Shown: piece after piece, positions 1 through 12,025 of the stretch
Layout of the letters: each line of letters begins with the position of its first letter
Numbering within the stretch: the stretch's first letter is position 1
Origin: Gautieria morchelliformis
Taxonomy: Eukaryota; Basidiomycota; Agaricomycetes; Gomphales; Gomphaceae
Length of the DNA stretch: 64,000 bases
NCBI GenBank assembly: GCA_015179125.1
Contig: WHVA01000461.1
Span: forward strand, 27,989 to 91,988
Direction of reading: 5' to 3'
The notes under the pieces: model-generated
What the model was told of the DNA's origin: nothing
Seen by the model: only the letters and a program-made list of their open reading frames with translations
Databases searched by the model: none
Position numbers and translations under genes: made by a program

Positions 1-577
1 AGCCCATTACCTCCTGATTGGGATTTGGCCATGGTCGGCGAGTATGCACTATCAACCCGCACACCATTGATTTACAGCCTTTTCGCCGTAGGCCACGGCC
101 AAGGGTTGGCCAGGCTACACAGGTGGCACCGAGCCCCAGCCTCATGTCCGGCGAAGCATCCGGCGCTTAAGGCGCTCCGCGGCGGGTACCCGGTGCGCCG
201 CGCCGCGGCAGCACATGGTTCGCCGTCTACGCTTGGAACTGTTTGCTTATTCGCGGCCACGCAGTACGTAAGATCGCACGGCGGAAGGGCGAGACAAGCG
301 AGAACGCGAGACGAGAAGCGGGAGCGCGAATGCGCGGAGACCAAAGAGGGTGCCAATTTAGAAAGATGTCCTCTACAATCAATCAAGTCCCCTGGGCATC
401 CAGATCATCTTAAATAGTAAATAATTGTGTATTATGCCCCACTGTCATGCTGCCGTACTTGTCATTACAGTCATATAGCATTCACGACTGGGGGAAAGGA
501 CAGAAAATACAGTGCGAACGTCCGGGTATGGTCTATTCCGAGTTGTGCCCATTTTCAAAAAGAAAGATATTTCACCT
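1..577. other. Intergenic region, no gene supported
   Basis: No convincing coding region was found. The first 340 bases are GC-rich, with CG-rich stretches around 170-220 and a purine-rich run near 290-340. The open frames here look like chance products of that composition: they overlap on opposite strands and show no recognisable domain. The right part (430-577) is 3' flank of membrane-protein copy A, which ends at 578. Confidence 0.5.
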
Positions 578-2262
578 TCACACCTCTGGCGTCCCATTGT
601 ACCCCAAGGCCGCGCCTGGTGTCCGCGGCGTCCCGAACTGCTGCGATGCAGTCGGCACGGCCGTGTACCCACTGGAACTTCCCCCAAACAACTGCTGGCT
701 GAATGGCTGGGAAGATGAACTATGGTAGGACACGAAAGGCGGCGGGGCTCCATAATGTGTAGGTGCTTGAAGTCCACAAGAGGACGATGGCCGACTCCCA
801 TAAATCGAATCGGGTGTCAGGCTACGATAAGACGTTGCAGGCGCCACGGCGCCAAATGTCGTGCTAGATGGTGCAGGACTTGAGTAGCCAGGAAAGCCGG
901 AAATAGCCTCCTGAGGCGATGGGAAGGTAGACGGGTCCGAAGGGTCCTACACACGTCGAGGACAGAGACCGTGTCAGATGCACGGAAGGGGAATAGGTAG
1001 ACAACGTACGTAGAGTTTCGTTAATGGGGGTGCACGCAATCCTGGAGCCAGGTTCACATGGCACGGCACGGGGGTAGGCGCCAGTCTATGCTGGTAGGCC
1101 AGTGCGGGGTCAAACTTCTCGCCGCCCAGTTGCACACTTTGGATATACTGTGAACTCGGGGCATTGTGCCGCTTGCGCTTATTGCGACGGAAAAGGAGGA
1201 AGATGAGGCCGCCGATGAGCGAGAGACCAACGAGACCGGCAGTCACGCCGCCTGCGATTGCGGTGACCTTAGAGTTCTGGCGGGGCGAGGAACCAGTCGC
1301 GCCAGCTGCAGTGGCTGTGGCCGAATAGCCGCTGGCATATGACTCGACGCCTCCTGCAAGAAAGTGGCCGTCATACTCAAGGACAAGCAGAAAGGCGATG
1401 TCAGCTCACCCGCAACATGGAGGGCACTTGCAGCAGCCGCGTCCCAGGTATTAGAAGCCTTTACAGCATAATGTGTGTGGGTAGCGACCACGACATGGGT
1501 CATATACGCACTGAGACATTGAGATATGCCCAGGCAGGGATTCCCACACCCGATGGAATAGGAACAGGGTACCTGATACCGAAGAACCTTCAGTACAATA
1601 TGATGTGGAGGGTGTGGACGGGTATACGCACCATCCGACGGTTACTTGGTCCGCACTACAATTGGTCTTCCACGTGGGCCACCTTTGGTACGAGTGAGGC
1701 TCACGAGGACTGGAAAAAAGGGAAGTGGCACCCACGTCTCAGTGGTTTTTCCTTGGCAGGCGGCACAGGCTGCAATCATGCAGTACGTAACTGTGCTGCA
1801 TGAACAAGAGTTCGCCTCCCCCTTCAAGGGACCTGAATACTGTCCTCCAGATGGGAGAGCGGGAACCATGAATCCTGGAGGGCTATGTATGCATGGAACC
1901 TAATGATACACTACCCGAAAAACATACGGCCATTATTACAAGCTGCCTGCAGCGCAGCAGCGACTGGGGAGAGTTAGCACGGTATACGTGCGATATTTAA
2001 GAGGAATAGGTACCTATACAAGGGCTGACTGCCTCCTTATTGAATGTCTAAACGAAGGAGCTGAGGACGCAGGCTACGGGGAACATTGCATTGAGTGGCC
2101 CTCACCCAAAGGTCAGTTGTGCAAGTAGCGGAAGTTGTCTACAGGTGCCGGCGTGAGCACTAATCGCCGGAACGTTTGGCTACTCACCGCCTGGGCAGCG
2201 ACCTGGAGGGCGAGAGGCGTACCAAGGAAACCTAGAATTATTAAACGGACAAGCCTGGCCAT
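578..2262 (-). CDS. Single-pass membrane protein, family copy A (divergent)
   Basis: Multi-exon gene on the minus strand. The start at 2262 opens a 25-residue signal peptide (begins MARLVRLIIL, ends QVAAQA) and the first exon stops at 2188 before a GTGAGT donor. Later small exons give TFNKEAVSPC, then VAAALQAACNNG, then a Cys-rich block (VPALPSG, CSCSTVTY, AACAACQG, a WPTWKTNC stretch), then a PGHISMSQ region readable as PAWAYLNVS, a WDAAAASAL exon, a Gly/Ala/Ser stalk, a TM helix near 1170-1250 followed by basic RRNKRKR, and a Pro/Ser/Tyr-rich tail ending GTPEV. The layout matches copies B-D, but the sequence is clearly more divergent, and the intron that has a GC donor in B-D has an ordinary GTGAGC donor here. 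I recognise the architecture as a fungal hypothetical membrane-protein type; its function is unknown, with cell-surface sensing or wall anchoring as possibilities. Exact exon borders are inferred. Confidence 0.7.
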
Positions 2263-3300
2263 TGTAAGGATTGAAGTGGCAAGCAAGAAGAGAAATTTCC
2301 TGGGCGAGTTTGCCTTGCTAAGACACGGTGTGGAGCATTGTAATTTTCGATGTCCGCGAGCACTTGACCGAAGACCGAAATTGACCGGTTACCCGTCACC
2401 ACCAGGATGTCCGAGAGGTATCGCCGCTTGCTTACTCATAATGTCTCACATGTTGGGCTGGGCTGCCTAACGGTACAAGGCGTATTAGATTTCATATCCA
2501 GGTACGTACCTTACTGTTTCGGGCCTTTCGGGGGGCTCCGGATTATTTCCTGGCGCTTCGCACACATCCTCCTCGTCACTGCCGCTGCAACGCCTCCATG
2601 TTGCTGATCTCACTCCACGCACGTCTTTTCCTGGAAGTAGTGCTCTGAGATTTGTTTCACCTTCACTCTGTTATCACTTCTCGCTTGTAAGCCCGAGTGC
2701 GCCGAGGCCGGTTGTAGTTCGCTTGCGGAAGGATCGTGTCTTCTACATCCTCATCGGATTAGGACTTCTCCAGCTTCTCGCCTAATACTCAGGGCCACAC
2801 CGCCATCTGGCACAAGAAGATTATACCTTTATAACAGATTGTCCCTCGATCTGATCTTCGCCAACGCCTGTCGAATCCAACTCTATCTAGTGGACACGTG
2901 TCTTCACGGTACCGTCATTCCTTGCACCTCTGACACCAAATACGGTAGCGAGGATGGCACAGCGCATCTTCTCTCACTGTTGTGTATGAAACTGATTTGC
3001 TCATGAATCTACTTACTTTTTGGTCAAGTGCCAACTACGCCAGCTCACTTCTTTTCTTAGCGAAGTCACAAACTTCAACGTGGATGGAAGACGCAAGGTC
3101 CGGGGATCGGGTTAATGTTATACATGTGGTTGCAGATTCTAGAGGCAGTCCGCCCTCTCGAGGTTGCGGTCTGTGTGGCTTATTGTTGCTTCCGTATTAA
3201 TGTTTAGGACGTGGTTAGGCCGTAGGACTGCACACGGAAACGGACCTCCCCCTCGGAGAGACCTCGGGCGCTCAACGGAATTAGATCATGCCGCACAATT
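2263..3300. other. Spacer between membrane-protein copies A and B
   Basis: About 1 kb with only short, unconnected open frames and no recognisable domain, repeat or RNA gene. The part next to 2262 should hold the copy A promoter. Similarity to the 3' flanks of copies C and D begins near 3330 (a gacgtccaaaccgcaatcac-like motif), which marks the left limit of the block shared by B, C and D. Confidence 0.5.
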
Positions 3301-3527
3301 TTACCATGTCACAATTAATGTAATCATGTGACAATGACGTCCAAACCGCAATCACATTAGTGTAGTACCGCACTGGGCCCTTTCCTGCATGGCAATAAAT
3401 GGTAAGGATGTCCACAACGGATAGAAAAAGACAATGCGACATGTAGCCGGGCTGCCAGTCATGTCTTCTCTTCTCCGCCCATATGAAAATAAGCAGGACC
3501 ACGTACACGCCTATCATCTGCGAGGCC

Positions 3528-5213
3528 TCATACCTCCGCCATTCCATTATAGCCTCGGGAAGATTGCTGTGGCGCCTGGAACTGTTGAGGGGGGGCGGCG
3601 GGCACCGAGGCGTATCCGCCTCCGCCAAACACCTGCTGGCTGAAAGGCCGTGTGGGCGAGGCTGGCTCAGAAAAGGTGGCAGCACCAGAGGGCGTGGAAG
3701 GTGCTTGACTACCGTAAGGTGCGGTATCGTAAGACGTGGGAGGTGGCTGTCCACTGTAGGAAGTCGTCCGCACGCTCTGCGGTACGCCTGGTGATGAGGG
3801 GCTTGTGTAGCCAGAAGCCGAACTTGGGTCCAACGACGGAAAAGTGGATGGATCCGCAGGGTTCTATAAATTTAATAACGCAATCGAGTGAGTTGCGCAG
3901 ACAGGGAATAGTGATACCGGCATACGTAGAGCTTCTGTGCCTCCTCTTGAACCTGTGGCACACTCTGCAACGGAGCCACACCTGGTGCCTGATTTCTATT
4001 CACATAATACGGCGTGGGCGGAGGCACCGATGGTTGCGGGTACAACGGTGAATCAAACTTCTCGTTGGTCTGAAGCCCGCCCGGGCGATATTGTGTACTC
4101 GGGACGCCAGTCCTACTGCGTTTATTGCGACGAACAAGAAAGAAGACGAGGCCGCCGATAAGTATAAGACCAACGACACCGCCAGCGACGCCACCTGCGA
4201 TTGCGCCGACGGGGGTTTTGGACCCACCGGAAGATGAGTGGCCATTAGTGGGGAAAGAGTTTGAGGCCGTAGCTGTGGGTCCGGTAGCAGACGAGTCGGG
4301 GGCGCCTGTGTGGCAAGGAGTCGTCAAGATCTCGAACGTGGGGAAGAATGTAAACTAGCCATTATTATGGTTGATATTCGCGGCGGTCGCATCCCAGATT
4401 CCAGTAGTCTTATGAGGTGGTTAATCAAAGGAAGGGAGAAATAAATAAATGTGAACGCACGGAGATATTGAGATATGCCCAGGATGGGACGGTCGTACCC
4501 AACGGAATGGTGAGGGGAAAACTGAGATGAAGAAGGTTCAGTGCCACTGTACATAGGTGAGATAATACTACACACGAGGAGAGGGATATATCTGAGGCAG
4601 TACAATTGGTCTTCCAATCTGTCCATCTGTGGCACCTGGTAAGGCGGACGAGAGTTGGGAATAAAGGCAGACATCACGCACGTGTCAATATTTCCGTTCT
4701 GGCAGGTAGCACAAGCTGCGACCAAGGTGTAGGTTACAGTGCTGCATTTACAGGGGTCTGAGAATCCCGCGAGGGGCCCAGTGTACTCTAGCCCAGGTGG
4801 AAGGGCGGGGACGGTAAACGCTGGGTGTACGTGTGAGTACGGAGACCTGACGATGGACTGGGATGTAACATACTGCCGCCTTGGCATGCGGCTTGGAGTG
4901 AAGAGGCGACTGTAGGCAAGTTTAGGAGAGCTGGCCTCATACATACAGGACTACTCGCCCAAGCAAGGGCTGACATCTTCTTGATTAAAGGTCTAAACGA
5001 CAATAGCTGAGGCCCCAGTGACTTCAATAAGGACATGGACTGTTCCTTACCCAGGTAGCAGTGGTACAAATCGCAGTAGTCACCTTTACAATGGGTGAGC
5101 GTGAGCGTCTCTAGTCACCAAGACGGTTGGCTGCTCACCGCCTGTGCTGCGACTTGAACTGCGAGACGGCTACCAGCGAGGATTACAGCTACAATACGGA
5201 CGAGACAACCCAT
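3528..5213 (-). CDS. Single-pass membrane protein, family copy B
   Basis: About ten exons on the minus strand. Exon 1 (5213-5139) is a 25-residue signal peptide starting MGCLVRIVAV and ending AAQA, before GTGAG. Then come short exons VTTAICTTATW, TFNQEDVSPC and VASSLQAACQGG; a Cys-rich exon (VPALPPGLEYTGPLAG, CKCSTVTY, AACATCQNG); WTDWKTNCTASDIS; and a TIPLGTTVPSWAYLNIS exon. The intron 4359-4306 (54 nt) must use a GC donor to stay in frame. The following exon (4305-3926) carries a Ser/Thr stalk, a Gly-rich TM helix (AIAGGVAGG...GGLVFFLV) and basic RRNKR. The last exon (3863-3528) is a Pro/Ser/Gln/Tyr tail ending NGMAEV. The reading frame is open throughout with these joins. The short exon after TFNQEDVSPC also ends at a GC (GGCGAG) where copies C and D have GT. 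Function is unknown; it probably sits in the plasma membrane with an extracellular N-terminus. Confidence 0.75.
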
Positions 5214-5372
5214 AGTAAGAGAGGAACGCGGTGAAAGGAAAGAGGGGGTCGCACGCGAAATTGGCAGATCTGCGATGGCAGGCACCGTACTACGAAATGT
5301 CAATACGCGAGTCGCTTGACGGATACTTATGCCTATTCCGGTATAGATAAGATAAACGTACCTGGCGGGGAA

Positions 5373-5381
5373 TTATTTATA
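5373..5381 (-). promoter_or_regulatory. TATA box of membrane-protein copy B
   Basis: The minus strand reads TATAAATAA about 160 bp upstream of the ATG at 5213. The same element is kept at matching distances in copies C (36589-36595) and D (53171-53178), which supports a real core promoter. Confidence 0.6.
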
Positions 5382-5524
5382 GCCGGGTCGGATCTCAGCT
5401 GTCTGTTTGCGCGCGCTGGGAATGACTGTCCAACATTTGATTGCAAGTAGAGTGCGGTGCGACATGGCGGTGGTCGCTATATCGCGTTCCTGTACTGCCC
5501 GAGTCGACCGTTGGTAGTACAAAA

Positions 5525-5569
5525 CTGAGTTCGGAGGAAGAGATAAGTACGATTCTCCTCCGAACTCAG
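5525..5569. repeat. 14-bp perfect inverted repeat
   Basis: Arms ctgagttcggagga (5525-5538) and tcctccgaactcag (5556-5569) are exact reverse complements around a 17-nt loop. Copy C has only one arm at the matching place (near 36763-36776), so the second arm was gained in B or lost in C. It lies inside the probable copia LTR remnant. Confidence 0.8.
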
Positions 5570-5626
5570 CCGTCTGTGTACTAACTGATGACTAATAGTC
5601 CGACTGCATCACGTGATGCAACACAC
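5527..5626 (-). repeat. Copia 3' LTR remnant upstream of copy B
   Basis: On the minus strand, the copia pol end is followed by a purine-rich AAGGGG tract and then TGTTGCATCACGTG, a typical TG start for an LTR. The copy C counterpart ends in CTCTACA. Copy D lacks the copia sequence altogether and shows the uninterrupted flank. The 16-bp palindrome TGCATCACGTGATGCA (5605-5620), with an E-box core CACGTG, lies at the LTR start. The inner border in B is altered, so the limits are approximate. Confidence 0.5.
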
Positions 5627-5639
5627 CCCTTGATGCAAT

Positions 5640-5991
5640 CTGCCACTAGCAGGGTCCCATGGCGCGACGGTGCCGTTAGAGTGATTCACGAGGTAGCGTC
5701 TTCGTGAATAGGTCAGCGGGCATGTCTCTTGTAAGCACATATTTTGGATGGCCTTTTGGGCAACTTTCTCTCGCAACCAGAAGTATCGTAGCCAGATGCT
5801 TCATTCGCCCATCTCCGGGTTTTTGGCGACCGTGGGACCGGATTGATTATCGATGTACTATAGTAGAGGTAAGACGCCCGCTCAACCTTCGAGCCGAGTT
5901 CGTCGAATAGATTTCGTAACCAGACGATTTCAGTACCGGCGAGGGTTGCTGCCCACAAATTCGGCTTCTGTTGTGGACAAGGTAACTATGT
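5640..5991 (-). pseudogene. Ty1/copia RNase H 3' part, separated by LINE insertion
   Basis: Minus-strand translation gives LSTTEAEF, then (after a one-base shift) AATLAGTEIVWLRNLFDELG, the conserved core and C-terminal part of copia RNase H. Further shifts follow. The missing upstream half lies at 18225-18850. Joining the two across one copy of the 11-bp duplication restores the frame ...SKLQNIVT-LSTTEAE, which shows they are one element split by the LINE pair. It is non-functional. The same copia 3' end recurs at 36802-37048 beside copy C. Confidence 0.85.
5981..5991. repeat. Left target-site duplication of the LINE dimer
   Basis: ggtaactatgt at 5981-5991 is repeated exactly at 18225-18235, directly after the poly(A) tract that ends the second LINE. 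Two preceding A residues also match but cannot be told from the poly(A). It delimits a single insertion of about 12.2 kb. Confidence 0.9.
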
Positions 5992-6273
5992 GGAACTTTT
6001 CTCACGCTCACCACACGCACCAAAAACCCAACATTCCAATACTCGCACACACACGCCTTGAAAAGATAGATAGTCTATATCTAGCTCACCCTAGACATAG
6101 ACACAACGCTATCATAAAAAGAGGCAGAAGTTTTCTCACGCTTACCACCACACCCAAAACGCCGAAAACTCTTTTCCCGGCCAAACGCACTATAACCACA
6201 CCCAATCGGTGTATCACTGACATCAGTCAGTGATAACATCCAGCTTCTACAAAAAGAAGCGACCCAAAAATCG

Positions 6274-8042
6274 ATGCCGTCGAGCGTCGAACCCCAAATG
6301 CCGGCCACGTCACAGGGCCGAACAAGAGCCAGCAACACACAGCAGCCTAGCACCAAAACTAGAACAGAGCTATTAGCTGAGCCGAACGTGTCGGTGCGAA
6401 CCAGAGAGCAAGCGAGGCAATACCTCGATAGGTACGGATACCTCGCAAAGGACGACCCCTATCGACGGAGCAACTCAGCTATGCCCTACTGTCCCTAGCG
6501 CACAATGCGCGCGGGAAAACCCTGCAGGAAGGCGCTAGAGCGGTAGCGATACTCATGTTAGAGGAAGCGGCAAAGGCGGTGGGGGCAGCGGTCAAGCAGC
6601 ACGTCGAACGGAGTCTCGAGGCCATCCTCAGCAAGGTGGAAGTAGCGATAGACGACGCCAGGACGGCAACGGAGATCGCGAAAGAGACGGCGGGCGACGC
6701 CAGCAACCTAGTAGAGCACTTAAACAACATGGGGAGGTTGAGAGAACAGGAAACAGGTGGCGGACTAGGGAACGCGACATATGCGGCCGCACTCAAGGGT
6801 AACGTACCTTTGTCACATCCCAATAATCTAGCGAAGGCGAAAGCGAGAGCGAAGCAGATACTGATAGATATAGACCCGCAGGGGGAGCAGAACACACTTA
6901 GCGAGCTGACGGAGCGAGAACTGGTCGCCAAAGCGAACGAAGCCGTTGCTAACCTGGAAGAAAATCAAGACTCTCCCGACATAGCCTTCATTGGGGCCAA
7001 AAAACTAGCGAACGGCGGGATCGTTTTCGACCTAGAAACTGAGGAAGCAGCGAGGTGGATCCAACAAAACAAAGAAAGCTTTCTCAGCAAATTTAGCGGC
7101 ACGGCCACAATAAAGGACAGAGCCCTCGCGGTAATAGTGGAATACGTGCCTTTGGGCCACGCACCTCACGCACTAGCAGAGATGGAAAGAATCGAATGAG
7201 ATTCGAAGCTGCCCACCGGATCCCTGCTCTCGACCCGATGGATAAAACCCATACACAGAAGGACGCCGGGCCAGAAGTCTGCCCACATCATAGCGAAATT
7301 TGCGACCGCCGAAGCCGCAAACCAGAGCATCAGGGACGGATTGATCATCGCTGGCAAGAGAACGTGGGCTAGAAGGATGAAAAGGGAGCCACGCCGTTGC
7401 TTGAAGTGCCAAAGGTACAACGCGAGACATATAGCAGCGGAGTGCAACGGCCAGGAGATGTGCGGAACGTGCGGGATGGAACACAGAACAGCAGAGTGCG
7501 AGGAGATTGACCCGAAAAAATTTAAATGCACGAACTGCAACGAGCATGGACACGCCTCGTGGGATAGAACGTGTCCGATATTCAGGGCAGCATGCACGGC
7601 GATCGAGAAGAATGACCCTGAACACACATACAAGTTCTTTCCGAATGAGAGCCCGTGGACGTGGGAGCAACAGGGAGCGGCGGAGGAGGTTGAGGACGTT
7701 GGAGACACACTCAGGAAGGCCGGCACTGGAGAAGACAGGAGAGGAGGAGCAGACGGAGCGAGGGTCCCTCTCCAACAACGAACGCACCACGAAGACCAGG
7801 AGAGATCGCAACGCAGAGAAGATGGTCTCCAAAACAGGGGAAGGTCGGAAAACAGAAGGAGCGCGCCGGGGGACAAGAGAGGAGCAAATCCACAAGTGGG
7901 GCACAGGGACCCAGGGTGGCAGAGACGGGACCCCGGAGGAGGCAGGCAGAGCAGGCTGGACGATTATGGAATCGGAAGCAGCCGCGAGAGGACACAAGGG
8001 AGAGACGGAAACACTGACCACAACGATCCACACCGGGGATGA
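6274..8042 (+). pseudogene. LINE 1 ORF1 (gag-like, CCHC zinc knuckles)
   Basis: Start MPSSVEPQMPATSQG matches the start of ORF1 in LINE 2. There is a frameshift near 6462-6480 (the frame moves to EQLSYALLSLAH) and a TGA at 7197-7199 where LINE 2 has an arginine codon. The middle is an Ala/Glu-rich, probably coiled-coil stretch (6555-6760). The C-terminal third has three zinc knuckles starting CLKCQRYNARHIAAEC, CGTCGMEHRTAEC and CTNCNEHGHASWDRTC, which should bind the element RNA in the RNP. The tail ends in a Gln/Arg-rich low-complexity region, and the stop overlaps the ORF2 start as ATGA. Confidence 0.85.
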
Positions 8043-11000
8043 GTGAAGACAATCCACAGATCGCAAAACTAAGGGTTAGACAACAGAACGCCAACAAATC
8101 ATTGACCGCAATGTCGGAAATACTAGCTAAGTGCTCACCAGACCGCTATGACATTCTTGCCATACAAGAACCACATATTGATTTCTTAGGTAACGCCAGA
8201 GCCACTCCCAGCTGGTACTCGGTATACCCGGAAACCCACTTTCGAGACAAAGAGAGACGGACGAGATCGATGATACTGGTGAGCAAGAAAGTCGCGACAG
8301 GTGGGTGGAGAGCGATAGAAATAGGAACGCCGGATGTCACGGCGATAAAAGTCAAAACAAACATGGGTGACGTACTCGTTATAAATATCTACGCCGACTG
8401 TACACAATCTGACAGCATAAGAGCCGTACAGGAGTATGTCCAAAAAAGCGCAGTGGAAGAAAGAGAACATGGACGGGAAGCAGGTGGCATTGTCTGGCTG
8501 GGCGATTTCAACAGGCACCACCCGATGTGGGACGAGCTACGAAACTCGCACCTGTTCACCAGAGCTAACTTAGACGAGGCGCAAATACTGCTAGATGCGA
8601 TCGCGGACCACGATTTACACATGGCATTACCCAAGGGCACGCCCACACTCAAAGCAATGGCGACTGGAAACTACACTCGCACAGATAACGTCTTCATCTC
8701 TTCCTCATTGATAGAAAGCTTAGCTAGTTGCAGAACAGTACCAGAAGACTTACCCCCCAAAAGCGATCACTTCCCAATCGACACCGCAATCGACGTAACT
8801 GTCATGGCAAAACCGCAGGCACCCAAACCGAACTATAGACAGGTCGATTGGAAGGGATACGGCGAGCAGCTCAGAACGAGGCTCGAAGAGGCAATCCGCG
8901 AACCAACCCCTACCACCCCCCAGCAATTCCACCACCTCCTGCACGCGTTAACAGAGGCCATAATGACCACCACCGAGGAACTGGTACCGAAAAGCAACCC
9001 GTCACCCTATGCAAAACGATGGTGGTCATTACAGCTAACACGCACCAGAGCGGAAACCAGACGGCTGGGCAGGAAAGCATACGCTAGACGCAGTGAACCA
9101 GCTGACGCGGTGCATGATGAGTACAGAACCGCAAGAAACAAATACGCGGAAGCCATCGAGAAATCGAAAAAAGACCACTGGAACGATTTCCTCGAAGGCA
9201 TAGACCAGAGAACGATTTGGACAGCGCACAAGTATGCCTCATCCGAGGCAGCTGATGGGGGGCGGGCGCGCATCCCGACACTGACAGCGACGCAACCAAA
9301 TGGGGCGCAACTGGTCGCAGAGACAAACGATCAGAAAGCCGACCTACTCTTCAATACATTCTTCCCAAAGCCAAGCGCCAACGCCGAGGGAATCCCGCCA
9401 GAACACGAGTACCCGACCCCGGCCTTCGAGTATAAGCCAATATCTGATACACAGATACGCAGAGCAGTGAACAAGCTCAACCCGTTCAAAGCTCCGGGGG
9501 AAAACGGTATTCCGAATGTACTCATCAAACAGTGTATTGACGTGCTCCTGCCATACATAGGACCCCTTTACCGAGCCACATTCGAGCTCAAGACCTACCC
9601 GGCCGAGTGGAGGGACTCGATAACGAGGGACCTACGCAAACCAGGCAAAGCCGATTACACGGTGCCTGGCGCGTACAGACCTATAGCATTGCTGGATACA
9701 CTGGGCAAAGTACTATCAGCGTGCGTGGCAGAAGATCTGGTCAAGATGACCGAGAAACACCGATTGCTGCCCAACAATCATTTTGGCTGCAGGCCGGGAC
9801 GTACGACCACGGACGCAGTGCACTACGTGGTAGCAGAGGTGAAGGACGCTTGGAGGAGAGGGAAGGTGATGGGAGTATTGTACCTGGACATCAAGGGAGC
9901 CTTCCCAAGCATCATGTTGGACAGACTCACTCACAACATGCGCAGGTGAGGAGTACCGATCGAGTACACGGAATGGATACGCAGAAAAGTTCAAAATAGA
10001 CTCACGACGGTCAGTTTTGATGATCACAGCTGCGACCAGACCGATAGGGCGTGGCATGGATCAAGGGTGCCCCTTGTCCGCGATCGCCTACCAATACTAC
10101 AATGGAGAGATCTGCTAGACATAGCGTGGAGAGAGAATGGAGAAAACAGCGTGGGTTTCGTGGATGATACGACTATCACAGCGGAAGGTGCTGACTTCGA
10201 GGAAGCATTCAATAAGTTGTCCGATATCATGACAAGGCCAGACGGGGCATACAGCTGGGCTGTGAAGCACGAATGCCAGTTTGCAGTGGACAAGTTCGGA
10301 CTAATGGGGTTGAGCAGACGCAGGGAGAAGGACCCCACGAAAACGAGCAAAACCAGACCGCTGGCCAGGCCACCGATAAGAATAGGGCAACACTGCATAG
10401 ATCCTACGACGACGCACAAACTTCTGGGAGTGATCATAGACCAAGAACTCAGGTTCAAGGAACACACAAACTACGCGCTAAAGAAGGGCGAAGCTTACAT
10501 CGGTCAATACAGAAGATTAGCAAGGCCGACCAAAGGAATCACAGCTAAGCACATGAGAACTTATTATCTTACCGTGGCAGTGCCAAAACTGCTATATGCC
10601 GCTGACGTGTTTCTCATACCAGCAAGCGAACAAGGCAAAGGGACCAAGGGGAAAATTAACAAGCTAGCACGGATACAAAGACAAGCGGCGCTGGACATCA
10701 CCGGAGCCCTCAGAACCACGGCCACGGACACTCTCGAAGCGCACGCTAATCTCATGCCGTTCCCATTGCTAGTAGCCAAGCTGATACATAGAGCCGCGGT
10801 AAGACTCATTTGTTTACCTGACGAACACCCGCTCGCTGCGAAAGTAAAAAGAACAGCCAGAAGATACGTACAGCGACACCGATCACCTCTCCATGAGATT
10901 CTGCACGCGTACAAGCTCATCCCGGACAAGATGGAAAAGATTCAAACTGTGGTATTTGGACCCAAATGGGACCCGGCCTTCAGCACACGAATCCCACACG

Positions 11001-12025
11001 ACAAAGAGCAAGCGATTGAACAGATAGAATCAGAAGAGGCGGAGGTGATAGTCTTTTCTGACAGATCATGTCTGGAAGGCGGGATAGGAGCCGCGGCGGT
11101 ACTGTACAAGAATGGGAGGGAACACAGATCGGTGCGCCTGCACTTGGGGTCGGAAAGCGAGCACACGGTATTTGAGGCTGAGTTAGCGGGAGCGGCAATG
11201 GCGGCCAAGATGCTGCGTGCAGAGAGGAGTGACAGATACGTGATAGCCCTAGATAGCCAGGCAGCGATCCGGACGACAAGAAAAGAAAGCGCCATACCCG
11301 GGCAATACTTGGTCAACGCGGTACACAGGCAGGTCCACAAAGCCGTCGAACAGCAGGTGGGAGCGAAGGTGGTGATGAGGTGGGTACCAGGACATGAGGG
11401 GGTAACAGGCAACGAGAGGGCAGATGCGGAAGCGAAGAAGGCTGCGAAAGGAGCAACTAGCAGTGGGAGGGATATACCAACGGAGTGTCATGGACCCTTA
11501 CCGATAAGCAGGGCGGCCGAGACGCAGAGGCACAATGCGAAGTTGAGACAGCAAGCACGGGCAGCATTTGCTAAGTCACCAAGAGCACAATTCGCGCTTG
11601 AGATTGACCCTTCTATGCCATCTGCAGTGTTCTCGAAAATGACGAGGGACATGCCACGCAAGCATGCGAGTCTACTCACGCAGCTCAGGACGGGCCACAT
11701 AGCCTTGAACAAACATATGCACAAGATAGGCAAAGTAGACTCACCGTTGTGCCCCACGTGCCGAAACGCGCCAGAGACCATACACCACTATCTGTTTCGA
11801 TGCCCAACATACAGCAGACCCAGGAGGAGACTGGAGAAGAGTCTCAGAAGAGGGGCTAAATCGATCAAAACACTACTAGGCGGACACAAAGCAATGGGCT
11901 ACTTGTTCAGATACATACACGAGACGGGGAGGTTCGAGAAATTGCACGGAAATATGACGCTACCCGAAGGGGCGAAGGAGGGGAACAGGAGACGAGGCAG
12001 GACAGGCGGCAGAACCACAGTGTGA
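8039..12025 (+). pseudogene. LINE 1 ORF2 (endonuclease, reverse transcriptase, RNase H)
   Basis: The ATG at 8039 lies in the ATGA overlap with ORF1. In order: APE-type endonuclease (LAIQEPHIDF with the catalytic Glu, WLGDFNRHH, TDNVF, SDHFPID); reverse transcriptase (KAPGENGIPN, FGCRPGRTT, YLDIKGAFPS); a TGA at 9947-9949 where LINE 2 has Arg; a frameshifted stretch to 10067; then the RT palm FVDDT, thumb and RNase H with the Asp-Glu-Asp-Asp set visible (FSDRS, FEAEL, ALDSQ, GNERADAEA). FSDRS has Arg where FSDGS is usual. A C-terminal CCHC finger begins CPTC and ends FRCP. Length and order fit Tad1/I-type LINEs. Inactive because of the stop and the shift. Confidence 0.88.

Noticed and set aside
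3650-4051. Plus-strand open frames of 100-133 codons across the membrane-protein copies
   Set aside because: Antisense shadows of the Pro/Ser-rich tail and TM exons. The minus-strand frames have signal peptide, TM helix, matching introns and conservation among four copies.
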